Program-made: the position numbers and the translations under genes | Notes under the pieces: generated by a model | Databases searched by the model: none | The model's input: the letters and a program-made list of their open reading frames with translations, nothing else | What the model was told of the DNA's origin: nothing | Shown here: positions 29,265 through 38,489 of the stretch, piece by piece | Position numbering within the stretch: the first letter of the stretch is position 1 | Layout: each line of letters starts with the position of its first letter | NCBI GenBank assembly: GCA_910577175.1 | Contig: CAJTLU010000003.1 | Location: 35,751-99,750 of the forward strand | DNA from: an uncultured Lachnospiraceae bacterium | GTDB lineage: Bacteria; Bacillota; Clostridia; Lachnospirales; Lachnospiraceae | DNA: 64,000 bases | Direction of reading: 5' to 3'

Positions 29265-30233
29265 TTAGAAATTCATAATCCGGTAAAACGCTTCCTTCGG
29301 CTCATGGTTATCATCAAACAAAAGCGGCCAGTTCTTCCTTCCGAACACCGGGAAGTTATTTAACCAGGTGACATCGTCTGCAGCCCCCCAGAACGTCACT
29401 GCATCGATATGCTTGTGATACTCACGGAATACCTTGAAACACTGTTCATAATAATCCGCCTGCTTCTTTAAAAGCTCCGGGTCAAGCGGCGAGAACTGCG
29501 GCTCCTTATCCTTATAAAGCGATACATCCATCTCGGAAATACGAAGCGTCAGCCCCGTCGAAGCATATGCTTCAATTGAACGCTTTATCTCGTCAATCTC
29601 CGGTCTGTAGATAGAAACATGAAACTGCATTCCCATACCGGAAATCGGAGCCCCCTCGGCTAACATCTCCTTTAACAGACGCACAATCTTTTCACGCTTC
29701 TCTGGTACGCATTCATTGTAATCATTGTAATACAGCGCTGTATTCGGAAGCACCTCCTTGATGACACGGAACACCTTCGGGATATAATTCTCTCCCAGAA
29801 TTGCCTTCCATTTGGTATCGCGGAGGTAAGTATCGCTTTTATCCTCAATCGCCTCATTCACCGCATCAAAGGTGGCAAGCTCGCCAAAATGCTCCTTTAC
29901 CTTCTCTACATGCGCCCGCAGTGTGGCAAGCAGCCCCTCTTCATCCGTATTCTCAAAAATGAAATCCGGAGTCTGGTTATGCCATACAAAGGTATGCCCG
30001 TGCATTACCATGCCGTTTTCTTTGGCAAAGGAAACAATCTTATCTGCACGCTCAAAGGTATATTCCCCTGGCGTCCTGCAAAGGCTGGAATATTTCATCT
30101 CATTTCCACAGGTAATGCTGTTAAAGTGCTTCTTTAACAGCTCGGCATGCGTATCCGGAATACGCCATCCGATTTCAGTTCCAATCTTAAAATATGGTTT
30201 ATACTTTTCTGCTAAGCTCTCTGTCTGCATCAT
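29265..30233 (-). CDS. GH10 endo-1,4-beta-xylanase, intracellular
   Basis: A 322-residue single-domain GH10 enzyme. The acid/base is Glu127 in FDAVNEAIED and the nucleophile Glu234 in LRISEMDVSL. NEMKYSS, HGHTFVWHNQTPDF and the aglycone Trp (VTFWGAADDVTWLNNFP) are intact. No signal peptide and no carbohydrate-binding module, so it should cleave xylo-oligosaccharides in the cytoplasm together with the GH3 enzyme. AAGGAAGGTG precedes the double ATG start. The adjacent gene is a GH10-like lipoprotein with altered active-site residues. Confidence 0.94.
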   Translation of the reverse strand: MMQTESLAEKYKPYFKIGTEIGWRIPDTHAELLKKHFNSITCGNEMKYSSLCRTPGEYTFERADKIVSFAKENGMVMHGHTFVWHNQTPDFIFENTDEEGLLATLRAHVEKVKEHFGELATFDAVNEAIEDKSDTYLRDTKWKAILGENYIPKVFRVIKEVLPNTALYYNDYNECVPEKREKIVRLLKEMLAEGAPISGMGMQFHVSIYRPEIDEIKRSIEAYASTGLTLRISEMDVSLYKDKEPQFSPLDPELLKKQADYYEQCFKVFREYHKHIDAVTFWGAADDVTWLNNFPVFGRKNWPLLFDDNHEPKEAFYRIMNF

Positions 30234-30257
30234 TTCATTTCACCTTCCTTTGAATCA

Positions 30258-31598
30258 TCAATACATTTTAATACTTTCATCTAACAGCGCACCAAAAAAT
30301 GCATCCTTTGGATTTAAACCGGCATCAAAGAGCACCGGATAATTTTTTTCCGGAACCTTCGTAACCATCTCGCCCGTCTCCTCGTCTTTCTCCTCCGTCG
30401 GCTGGTTCAGCGGCGAAACGTCATCTGTCAGGCCACATATGGTAATATTGGCAATATCGTATGTCTTTGCATCCTCTACACGCACAAACCAGTTAAAAAT
30501 ACTCTTGTAACGCTTGGCTGCTGCCGCGAGTATCTCCTCCTCAGTCCGGTCCTTATCATCCTTGTTATTTGCCTTCATATCAATTTCCAGCTCCGAAACA
30601 TGAACCTCTACCCCGAACTCCGAGGCTGCCTTAAAGATATCGTCAAGTGCCATCATGTTCGGCGACTGGGACGACCAATGTCCCTGCACCGCAAACCCGT
30701 CAAGCAACCCTCTCTCCTTCAGCATCTTTACCAGCTCTACTGAAGGAAGGCGCAGTGTTGTCTCATGGAAGCCCTTTTCACTGTAGAAAAGCTTCTGTGT
30801 ACTGTCCGCATAGGTCCTTGCAAATTCATATGCCTTTACAATATACTCGTCTCCCATTGTCTTGTACCAGTTGGAAGCAGTGCGGTACCGTTTCTCATGT
30901 CCCTCGGACGTTGCAATCGCCTCCTCCAGTACATCCCAGCACACAACCACACCCGGATACTCCGTGTTACAGTGCTCTATCACATCTTTTATGTAATTTT
31001 CCATACGTCTTGTCATTACATCCGCCGAAGCGAGTGTAACGGTGTCCTCTTCCCCTTCTTCCGGTTCCTCTGGTACGGAAAAATCAGGAGTAAAGAACCA
31101 TGCCGGCGCTTCATGCGTAATCAATGCCGAACCGCGCACCGTCATATTATTTTCCTGGGCAAACTGTAAAATAGCATCAGCACCTGAAAAATCAAGTACG
31201 GCCCTGTCCCTGTTCCCACTTGCTAATGTCGCCTCGTGGTCTAATATATGTCCAGGAGTCAATTCATTCATACAGGACAGGCTGTTAAACTGCTTCTTTA
31301 TCATTGCCTGCTTCTTTTCGTCTTCTACATCCTCTTGCGTTACCGCAACCCCAAACTTAAAATAATCCTGGTATGCCTCACACAAGCTTGGGAGTTCTCC
31401 CGTTTCTTGGTACTTTTCAATAAAATTCTTCCGGTTCGGGTCATTCGGCACCGGTGTCGGTGTCGGAGTCGCTGCCGGCGTTACTGTTGGCCTTGGCGTA
31501 ATCGACGGCACCGGACCAACCTCCACTGTACCTGCGCATCCGCCGGACAGCAGTACCGCTGCGCCAGCCAGTATGCCAAACAGTATACTTCTTCTCAT
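30258..31598 (-). CDS. GH10-like lipoprotein with altered active-site residues
   Basis: 446 residues from ATG 31598 (AAGGAG eight bases upstream). A signal peptide ends in lipobox LSGGC (Cys21), followed by a Pro/Thr linker (about 30-52) and a GH10-like barrel (about 70-440). Glu226 (WDVLEEA) and Glu336 (VHVSELEID) align with the catalytic pair. The invariant Asn before the acid/base is Glu225, the HGHT-type loop reads RGSALITHEAP, and NEMKW reads MNELTPGH. The VQGHWSS subsite is kept. It may be a weak xylanase, one of changed specificity, or a xylan-binding protein on the cell surface. It lies between a solute-binding lipoprotein and the intact GH10. Confidence 0.85.
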   Translation of the reverse strand: MRRSILFGILAGAAVLLSGGCAGTVEVGPVPSITPRPTVTPAATPTPTPVPNDPNRKNFIEKYQETGELPSLCEAYQDYFKFGVAVTQEDVEDEKKQAMIKKQFNSLSCMNELTPGHILDHEATLASGNRDRAVLDFSGADAILQFAQENNMTVRGSALITHEAPAWFFTPDFSVPEEPEEGEEDTVTLASADVMTRRMENYIKDVIEHCNTEYPGVVVCWDVLEEAIATSEGHEKRYRTASNWYKTMGDEYIVKAYEFARTYADSTQKLFYSEKGFHETTLRLPSVELVKMLKERGLLDGFAVQGHWSSQSPNMMALDDIFKAASEFGVEVHVSELEIDMKANNKDDKDRTEEEILAAAAKRYKSIFNWFVRVEDAKTYDIANITICGLTDDVSPLNQPTEEKDEETGEMVTKVPEKNYPVLFDAGLNPKDAFFGALLDESIKMY

Positions 31599-31642
31599 CT
31601 GCCACACTCCTTTACAAAATCCCTTCTTTTTAAAGCTTTGCC

Positions 31643-31686
31643 AGAGTTCAATATAAGGGGCGGTTGCCCGCCCCTTACAGAACTCT
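31643..31686 (-). promoter_or_regulatory. Intercistronic stem-loop after the solute-binding gene
   Basis: A 10-bp perfect stem (31654-31663 with 31668-31677, loop TTGC) continued by AGAGTTC/GAACTCT (31643-31649 with 31680-31686). There is no U tract, so it looks like an mRNA-stabilising or partially terminating hairpin that lets the solute-binding protein be made in excess of the genes after it. Confidence 0.6.
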
Positions 31687-31713
31687 CATACACGCTTCTG
31701 ACAGCGGTACGGT

Positions 31714-33138
31714 TTACTTATTTGCTTCGTTGATTGCAGTATTCCAGGAGTTCTGGATTTCTTCAATCTTCTCTGCTGGTGTCATTGTCTGGAATGGATA
31801 GGTATAGAATAATGCACCGGTATCCAGACCATAAATGAGTGCCATATTCAGAGTCAGAGCTACACCATCTTCATAGAACTTTGCAATAGTGTCATCTACT
31901 GATCTCTCATCACGCATCTTCGGATAGTAGATGCTCTTCCAGTCGTCGTCCTCTTCATAACCCGGAGTCGGATTTGCCCAGAGGTTGTAAACAAATGCAA
32001 TCTTGGAAGCGGTCTCTGCATCATAGCAGCTTGGGATAATTACTACGTTATCATTGTAATAGGTGTGATATCCGCCTTCGTAACCATCCGGCTTCGGGCA
32101 GCATACAAAACCGAAATCATCTTCCATGTCTTTCCACATCTGACCGCCCATGTAAGTCTCATTGAACTGCATTGCAAACCAGCCATCAGCGAATGCCTGC
32201 TTGAACCAATCCCACTGAGCCTCAGCCGGTGCCGGCATCTCGTAACCTGCATCACCAAGCTCCTTCAGGAAATTAAGTGCGTCAAGAACTTCCTGGCTCT
32301 GGGAATTGTTCTCATACTTCTCAGTCTCCTTGTTGTAGTTAACCACCTGCGCACCCGTAGAGCTAATAAACTGCTTACAGATATCCGGTCCGAAGTTTGC
32401 CATTGCGTAAACATCCGTAACACCGTCACCGTTCGTATCACGGGTCAGCTTTCCGCAGATATCCTTAAACTTAGACCAGGTCCACTCGCCGCTTGCTTGC
32501 AGCTCGTACGGAAGCTCCGGATCAATACCTGCTTCTTCAAACATTCTCTTGTTCCAGAACAGACCTCCCCTTGCTTCCGGTCTTCCTGAAGCCATACCAT
32601 AAATGGAATCGCCTTTTGTCATCAGTTCAATCAAAGAATCATTCCACTTGTCTTCGGTGAAATCAAGCTCATCCAGCGTAGCCAGGTCATAGAAGAGACC
32701 ATTGCTCATCGGCTTTGCTACAAAGCCCTGGTCAAGAATGAATATCTGTGCTACCGGGTCGCCTGCAAGAATGGAGTTCGTACAGGTGTCAGTCATGTCG
32801 CCCCAGCCTGCAACAGCCTTCTGCGTTACCTTGAAGTTATACTTCTTCTGAATCGACTCACGGTAAGCAAGCGTAGCCTCTTCCTGTGCATTCTTCGGCG
32901 GTTCTGGAGTTTCCGGGGACCAGTGGTCACCGATGATAACTTCAAATCCACCAAGGTCTCTCGCCGGAACCTCCGTCGGAGTCGGCGTAGTAGTACCCTC
33001 TGGCTGCCCCGGCTCGTTGTTACCAGGCGTAGGAGTGTTGGTTACGTCACCACTCGTCTCCTTCGGTCCGCAGGCTGCCAGGCTTCCAAGAACCGTTGTT
33101 GCAGCAAGAAAAGCTGCAGCATACTTTTTAATTCTCAT
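31714..33138 (-). CDS. ABC sugar-binding lipoprotein (family 1 solute-binding protein)
   Basis: A 474-residue lipoprotein. The signal peptide ends LGSLAAC (Cys23), followed by a Thr/Pro-rich linker (about 35-60, NTPTPGNN, TTPTPTEVP) and a MalE-type two-lobe fold (ENLFY-like SNGLFYDL, YGMASGRPEARGGLFWNKRMFEEAGI, GDGVTDVYAM, FADGWFAMQF, Trp-rich C-terminus). It should capture oligosaccharides for the permease pair encoded just upstream (33319-35245). AAAGGAGG is seven bases from ATG. Context points to xylo-oligosaccharides. Confidence 0.92.
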   Translation of the reverse strand: MRIKKYAAAFLAATTVLGSLAACGPKETSGDVTNTPTPGNNEPGQPEGTTTPTPTEVPARDLGGFEVIIGDHWSPETPEPPKNAQEEATLAYRESIQKKYNFKVTQKAVAGWGDMTDTCTNSILAGDPVAQIFILDQGFVAKPMSNGLFYDLATLDELDFTEDKWNDSLIELMTKGDSIYGMASGRPEARGGLFWNKRMFEEAGIDPELPYELQASGEWTWSKFKDICGKLTRDTNGDGVTDVYAMANFGPDICKQFISSTGAQVVNYNKETEKYENNSQSQEVLDALNFLKELGDAGYEMPAPAEAQWDWFKQAFADGWFAMQFNETYMGGQMWKDMEDDFGFVCCPKPDGYEGGYHTYYNDNVVIIPSCYDAETASKIAFVYNLWANPTPGYEEDDDWKSIYYPKMRDERSVDDTIAKFYEDGVALTLNMALIYGLDTGALFYTYPFQTMTPAEKIEEIQNSWNTAINEANK

Positions 33139-33260
33139 ACCAAAATTCCTCCTTTTTTTGTTTGGGTTTGGCGCCCATTCGACATTATGTCGCTCCTCTT
33201 TTATAGTAAATGCCTTCGCATCATACTATCGTAACACATCAAACACACTGCGTTTTTATC

Positions 33261-33290
33261 ATTATACTACATTTTAACACAAAATGCTAG
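33261..33290 (-). promoter_or_regulatory. Possible internal promoter of the solute-binding gene
   Basis: A leftward TATAAT (33261-33266) with only a weak -35 (CTAGCA or TAGCAT near 33284-33290). It lies in the 180-base gap before the binding-protein gene and would give a 120-base leader. The gap itself shows no terminator. Confidence 0.35.
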
Positions 33291-33318
33291 ATATTTCTAT
33301 GCTTTCTTTAAAACTTTA

Positions 33319-34326
33319 TTACATTTTAATACCTGTCTGGCTCAGACTCTCCACGAAGCCCTTCTGTGCAAACAGATACAGGAGAATCAGCGGCGCAAGC
33401 GCCATCAGGATACCGGTCGAAATCTGCTGCTGCAGATACGCTTCAGACGCCATAAGACCTGTTCCCGTCTGCCTTACAAAATTGTCCAGACGTCCGGCAA
33501 TGGAATTGAGTCCCTTTGTCAGAACCTCTACGTCTCCGAGAAACATCTTCGTATAAAAGGAGTCCGTCCACTGCCATACAAAGGCAAACAGGAAACAGGA
33601 TGTAATCATTGCCTTTGCGTCCGGAAGCATAATGCGGATGAAGGTCTGGAAATTGCCGCAGCCGTCCACATATGCCGCCTCCTCAAGCTCTTTCGGAATC
33701 CCGCGGAAGTACTGGCGGAGCATATAAATATACAGACCGCACTTTAATCCCATACAGGTTGCGCACATCATCAGATACGGCAGGATAGAGCCCTGCAAAT
33801 TGATGGTCTTTCCGCCGGTAACGAGTCCGTAAATACCGAATACATCAAAATAACGGAAGCTCAGGTACAGCGAACTCATAATCGTCTGCGGTGGTACGAT
33901 AATCACAAGGATTACGCACGCAAACCAAAACTTCTTAAACGGGAACTTGAATCTGGCAAAGCCATAGCCTACCAGCGTACAGGCAGCTACCTGCAGGAAG
34001 CTGACCAGCAGGGATATCCACAACGAGTTCCACATACACTTCCAATAACCAATCAGACTATTAATCAGTCGGTAGTTCTCGAGCGTAAAATGCTGCGGAA
34101 CGGAAATTACCGTTGCATCATACAGGTCCGCCTCCTTCATAAAGCTGACCGAAAGCTTATTAATCAGCGGCTGCAGAATCAAAAAGCATAAACCGAATAA
34201 AAGCAGGGCCCGGATGATACGGACGGTATAATCTCCTATTGTCCTTTGCAAAAGATAACCGTTTGTCTTTTTATTACGCTCCCAAAAATCTCTTCTTTTT
34301 TGCTTTTTTACTTTGCTTTTACTCAT
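33319..34326 (-). CDS. ABC sugar permease, MalG-type (system 2)
   Basis: A 335-residue inner-membrane permease with a basic N-terminal tail (KSKVKKQKRRDFWERNKK) and about six hydrophobic segments. The ATPase-contacting EAA loop reads ELEEAAYVDGCGNFQTFIRIMLPDAK. Partner of the 34319-35245 permease, with an 8-base gene overlap (translational coupling), and of the 31714-33138 binding protein. No ATPase gene is nearby, so a shared MsmK/MalK-type ATPase elsewhere is needed. Confidence 0.92.
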   Translation of the reverse strand: MSKSKVKKQKRRDFWERNKKTNGYLLQRTIGDYTVRIIRALLLFGLCFLILQPLINKLSVSFMKEADLYDATVISVPQHFTLENYRLINSLIGYWKCMWNSLWISLLVSFLQVAACTLVGYGFARFKFPFKKFWFACVILVIIVPPQTIMSSLYLSFRYFDVFGIYGLVTGGKTINLQGSILPYLMMCATCMGLKCGLYIYMLRQYFRGIPKELEEAAYVDGCGNFQTFIRIMLPDAKAMITSCFLFAFVWQWTDSFYTKMFLGDVEVLTKGLNSIAGRLDNFVRQTGTGLMASEAYLQQQISTGILMALAPLILLYLFAQKGFVESLSQTGIKM

Positions 34327-35245
34327 AATAATATACCACCTTCGATAGGATAGCAGCTACGACGCCTAGAATCACAATGACAATCCCGAAGTAGGCCCAC
34401 GCCATGGCAGAACCAAGACCATAGTCCATCCCCGGATTGATTTTCGTTGTGATTATTTCCATGACTTTATTATCGGAGCGCATAAAGAAGTCGACTACTG
34501 TGTAAACTAAATTTACGAGTATTATGGAGCTTACCATCGGAAGCGTAATCTTCCAAAAGCTCTCCCATGCAGTACAGCCTTCAATCTTTGCCGCCTCATA
34601 CATACTCGGCGACACGGTCTGCAGACCGGACAGGAAGATAACAATCTGGATACCTGAAGCCAGCGCGACGTCATAAACCGCCTCGATAATATCAAATACC
34701 GGTTTCAGAATCTTCTGTCCGATACCAATCGCCTGCAGAATATCCTTTAATGCATCGGTAATACCCGGCCCGGATGATTCGGCAATGACATCCTTGATTC
34801 CTGACATCAGGATATTATTCGTTTCAAGTCCGACCAGGACACCGGAAGAAAGAATTACCGGCAGGAAGAAAATTGCACGTACAAAGCCTCTTCCCTTAAA
34901 ACGCTGGTTCAGCAGTAATGCGATAAAGAAGCTGAAGACCAGAATCGCCGGAACCTGGACCGCCATAGCCTTTAATGTGTTAATCAGCTCGGTCTTATAC
35001 TGCGCCTCAACAAAAAACGCCCTGTAATAGTTTGTTTCTTTCAGCGTAGTAATAATGTTCATGTCGAAAGGACTTTCTCCCTTCGGCGCATTTGCAACGA
35101 TATTTACCCGGCAAAGACTCATGTAAAAGGATTCACACATCGGTTGTAGCAAAAACGCAACAAACCCGATGATAAACGGACAAATAAACAGATAGCCCGC
35201 AATCGCATTGCGTCTGCGTAAGTTTCTTGGTTTTTTTGCTTTCAC
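34319..35245 (-). CDS. ABC sugar permease, MalF-type (system 2)
   Basis: A 308-residue inner-membrane permease: N-terminal membrane segment YLFICPFIIGFVAFLLQP, EAA loop SMYEAAKIEGCTAWESFWKITLPM, six predicted spans. GTG 35245 directly follows the TAA of the DUF5696 gene, so translation is likely coupled to it. That arrangement ties the DUF5696 lipoprotein to this transport system. Confidence 0.92.
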   Translation of the reverse strand: MKAKKPRNLRRRNAIAGYLFICPFIIGFVAFLLQPMCESFYMSLCRVNIVANAPKGESPFDMNIITTLKETNYYRAFFVEAQYKTELINTLKAMAVQVPAILVFSFFIALLLNQRFKGRGFVRAIFFLPVILSSGVLVGLETNNILMSGIKDVIAESSGPGITDALKDILQAIGIGQKILKPVFDIIEAVYDVALASGIQIVIFLSGLQTVSPSMYEAAKIEGCTAWESFWKITLPMVSSIILVNLVYTVVDFFMRSDNKVMEIITTKINPGMDYGLGSAMAWAYFGIVIVILGVVAAILSKVVYYYE

Positions 35246-37795
35246 TTAATTCCCTCTCCTTTCTACCAGATAGTCCCTCGCCGGAACCGTTACGGTACCG
35301 TTCGTATAGGCTTCATTGTTGTAATTTACATAAACCACTGTTCCATCCTCATAGGTCGTAGCAGTAACTCCTGCCTCCAGTATGGAATGACCCGTAATGT
35401 ACTGGTTGTTCAGTCCTGCCATCTCCTCCTTGTAGCGGAGATAATACTCTTTCGCCCAGTCCTTCCAGCCGTCATAGTAAGCGCCGAAGTAATGCATATA
35501 CTCCGAATTCTGCAGGGCATCTGCATCTGACTTCATAAAGGCAAAGGAAAGACCTGCACCCGTCTCGGCACACTTCAATACGGAAGTCCATGCATTACTG
35601 GACAGATTGATTGCGTCTCCGGTATAGTTCACAAGACCATGCAGTACAATCTCATAAAACGGTATCATATCATCCAGGATTACAGATGACTTTCCTTCCA
35701 GGTCAACATTTGTGACAATATCCGCATATGGAAGTACATACTCATTTCCAGCAGAAACCATAATCTTCGTACCGTCTGTCTTCAGCTTTGCCAGCGTTTC
35801 TGCCTGCAGCTTCATTACCTGCTCACGGGTCACAGTATGCTTCGGATTGTAGTCGGCACTGAGAAGGTAACCAATGTCTTCATAGCTGACACCTGCCTGA
35901 TACTTCGCAGCCTCCTTGGCAAGCCCTTCCATCAATTCAATGCAGACAGACGGACGGAGCAGATAATAGGAACCCATACGCTTCTCTGCATACTCTCCAA
36001 ACCAGATAGCTGAGAACGGAGAATGCTCTATTACCTCCCTGCTGACATGCTTCGCAGCGTCACGGGAACGGAGAAAACCGTCCAGAAGGTCACTGTTATT
36101 TGCAATCTCCACACTGCCGTTCAAATATACGTCAACCCCGTTGCTATTTGCATAGTCCATTAACGCCTTCAGCGCCTTCTTTCCGCCCATGCCGCTCGTC
36201 AGATCGATATTCTTCGCTATCGTATGGGAGACGCCTCCGTTCATCCAGCCGCTGTAACGCACGGACAGATTCTCATAGCCGTCAGCAAGCATCTCTGTCA
36301 GAATCTCCTGTGCCTCGGCAAAGGATGTAAGTACCTCCGGACGCTTTACCGGAAATCCAAGAACATGCTTTACACGGTCAATCGCGCCAATCAGCTCTAC
36401 TGCAACCGGCAATTCGGTATCCGCAACCTTCTGAAGCTCCGGATACTTTTTCTGCAGATAGTCCCGGTAGGTCTCTGCCATATTCACATAATCCGTACCT
36501 TCTAAGAACGTATAGCTCTGTACGATTTTCCCTTCCGGAACGTTCTCTTCAAAGGCAAGCACCGTACGGTCAGACTTTGCGGAAATATCCATCTTGTCGC
36601 TGTGGAGAATTTCATAGGTAGCATACGCATAGTTATAGCTGTTCTGCCTGCCGCTTACGTCTGCCTGAATCATCGCAATTGTACCATACTCCTCCATCAC
36701 GCTAAGAAAGGAACTGTCTCCATTTGCAATACCGTACACCGGCAGGGCGGAGCGGGTCTCATCTACAAGCTCTGTCCTCTTCTTGCCGTAATCCCAGCCG
36801 TAAACATCGGCATAATACGCCGACTGCTCTGACTTTCCGTTATTAAAGTGAATCAGTGCACCGGAACCCTCCGGAACAAAGAGATACCCCTCGTCCTCGG
36901 TGCCGCCTGCGCCAAAATAAGGAAGCACGGAAATCTTTGTCAGCGGATACTTCTCGTTATACACAATCTCATCGTTTGGAATCTCTACTACAAAACGGTT
37001 CCCGTCCAGACGGTAAACCACAGTCAGATTGATTACTACCTTGTCGCTGCCGCTGCCGCTGGAAGCATAACGCTCTAAATCCGCATAATAATCTTCCTCG
37101 GTATAGCCCACGGAAGCAAACATGTCTTCAATCTGGCGCATGATGAACTCCCTGCTGCTTGAGCTCTCTCGGATTACATAGACACGCTCAGTCTCAAGAT
37201 CCGGATACTTGCTTAAGAGATCGCTCTTATCATCCGTCGCCAACAGATTGTTGATATCATAACGGCGGTAATAGTCGTCCAGCTTTTTCTGCTGCGACCT
37301 CTCCATCTTGTCGTAGAACTCTTTCATACGGGACTCCGGAACTGCTAACGGAATATAAAAGGTCTTGCTTACCTTACCAATCGTATACAGTACCCGGATT
37401 TCGTCCTCTGAAGCCTCAACCTCATAAATACCATTCGCAACACTGAACTCATAACTGTTCAGCAACGCATTCACAGCGTTTACTGTGGTGTACTCCAGGA
37501 TAAGCGTCGACTGCAGGCTCTTCTTTGCCGAAGAATTCGCCAGCGGGTCATTTGCAGCCTCCGGCGGATTGGAATACCAGACCTTTCCGGTGTTTTTCTG
37601 CGTCAGAGTAAACTGGGTTGTCGCAGGGTCAAATTCAAACTTCAGGTCATCATTTTCCAATATGTATTCCTTGCCTTCGTGCAGTGATGCATCGTAGTTA
37701 CGGACAGGAACTGCTTCCTGCTCCTCCTCCTTCGCACAGCCGCAAAGAGCACCTGCCAAAAGAAGGAACACTAACCATTTACCGATTCGTTTCAC
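35246..37795 (-). CDS. DUF5696-type lipoprotein, transport-associated
   Basis: 849 residues from GTG 37795 (AAGGAGG eight bases upstream). The lipobox ends ALCGC (Cys20). A beta-rich N-terminal part (about 40-330) includes NDDLKFEFDPATTQFTLTQKNTGKVWYSNP-type sequence. A TIM-barrel-like C-terminal half (about 440-830) includes SVRYSGWMNGGVSH, VYLNGSVEIANNSD, YLLRPS, SYEDIGYLLSADY and GTKIMVSAGNEYVLPYAD. It is reminiscent of DUF5696 proteins coded with sugar ABC genes; the barrel suggests an ancestral glycosidase, activity unproven. Between the YIP1 gene and the second permease pair. Confidence 0.8.
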   Translation of the reverse strand: MKRIGKWLVFLLLAGALCGCAKEEEQEAVPVRNYDASLHEGKEYILENDDLKFEFDPATTQFTLTQKNTGKVWYSNPPEAANDPLANSSAKKSLQSTLILEYTTVNAVNALLNSYEFSVANGIYEVEASEDEIRVLYTIGKVSKTFYIPLAVPESRMKEFYDKMERSQQKKLDDYYRRYDINNLLATDDKSDLLSKYPDLETERVYVIRESSSSREFIMRQIEDMFASVGYTEEDYYADLERYASSGSGSDKVVINLTVVYRLDGNRFVVEIPNDEIVYNEKYPLTKISVLPYFGAGGTEDEGYLFVPEGSGALIHFNNGKSEQSAYYADVYGWDYGKKRTELVDETRSALPVYGIANGDSSFLSVMEEYGTIAMIQADVSGRQNSYNYAYATYEILHSDKMDISAKSDRTVLAFEENVPEGKIVQSYTFLEGTDYVNMAETYRDYLQKKYPELQKVADTELPVAVELIGAIDRVKHVLGFPVKRPEVLTSFAEAQEILTEMLADGYENLSVRYSGWMNGGVSHTIAKNIDLTSGMGGKKALKALMDYANSNGVDVYLNGSVEIANNSDLLDGFLRSRDAAKHVSREVIEHSPFSAIWFGEYAEKRMGSYYLLRPSVCIELMEGLAKEAAKYQAGVSYEDIGYLLSADYNPKHTVTREQVMKLQAETLAKLKTDGTKIMVSAGNEYVLPYADIVTNVDLEGKSSVILDDMIPFYEIVLHGLVNYTGDAINLSSNAWTSVLKCAETGAGLSFAFMKSDADALQNSEYMHYFGAYYDGWKDWAKEYYLRYKEEMAGLNNQYITGHSILEAGVTATTYEDGTVVYVNYNNEAYTNGTVTVPARDYLVERRGN

Positions 37796-37814
37796 TTGTT
37801 TTTCCTCCTTTCGG

Positions 37815-38489
37815 TTAATACAGTCGGAACATGATTTCTTTGTAAATGGATACAAAGTATGCAATACCGTCACTAATCAAACTAAAGAACAGCATAAGCA
37901 GGAATACGATAACCATCATGCCCGCTACGGAAAAGATAATTGCAAGAATCGCTTTTCCAAGGGAATAGTCGTGAATCTGCATGATTGATACAAGAATCAG
38001 CAGACCGCTCCAAATCATGGCAAGACTGGAAAAATAGGTAACGAAGGTTCCTTCCTCTACCGTTACATAGTTACTTATAATTGTTACAATGTTTGTAATC
38101 AGGATATACGGTGTCAGCGCATACGCCGTCCCGATATAAATATCCGAAAAACGTCCCTTTCCGTCAAACAGAGTCGTCAGACACCAGTTTGCAGCACAGT
38201 AGATAACAACCAGCGCCAGGATACTGACAACCTCTCTCCAGATATTAAACTGCTCCCAGTAAACTTTTACAAACATAAAGCTTGTAAAACGATAGTAAAA
38301 GAGACGCGTTATAAATGTCAGAACCACCAGGACATGTGCAGCAGCCATGGAGCCTCTCTTTTCATGGGTCAAATCCCAGAAGCCGTCAAACGGATGCGTA
38401 ATTACATATAAGGCATAGCGGAGTGATTTCAGCAGCCTCAGAGCTGCCTGCTTATTTCCCTTTACGGCTGAGTTCAAGTTCATGCTCAT
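37815..38489 (-). CDS. YIP1-family membrane protein
   Basis: A 224-residue membrane protein with a cytoplasmic N-terminus (ALRLLKSLRYALYVITHPFDGFWDLTHEKRG, the start pattern of YIP1 proteins) and five hydrophobic segments between about 48 and 215. Family members shape or scaffold membranes; no transport or enzymatic residues stand out. Its start overlaps the end of the NHL/TPR gene by 38 bases, so the two are probably made together and may act as a pair. Confidence 0.8.
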   Translation of the reverse strand: MSMNLNSAVKGNKQAALRLLKSLRYALYVITHPFDGFWDLTHEKRGSMAAAHVLVVLTFITRLFYYRFTSFMFVKVYWEQFNIWREVVSILALVVIYCAANWCLTTLFDGKGRFSDIYIGTAYALTPYILITNIVTIISNYVTVEEGTFVTYFSSLAMIWSGLLILVSIMQIHDYSLGKAILAIIFSVAGMMVIVFLLMLFFSLISDGIAYFVSIYKEIMFRLY

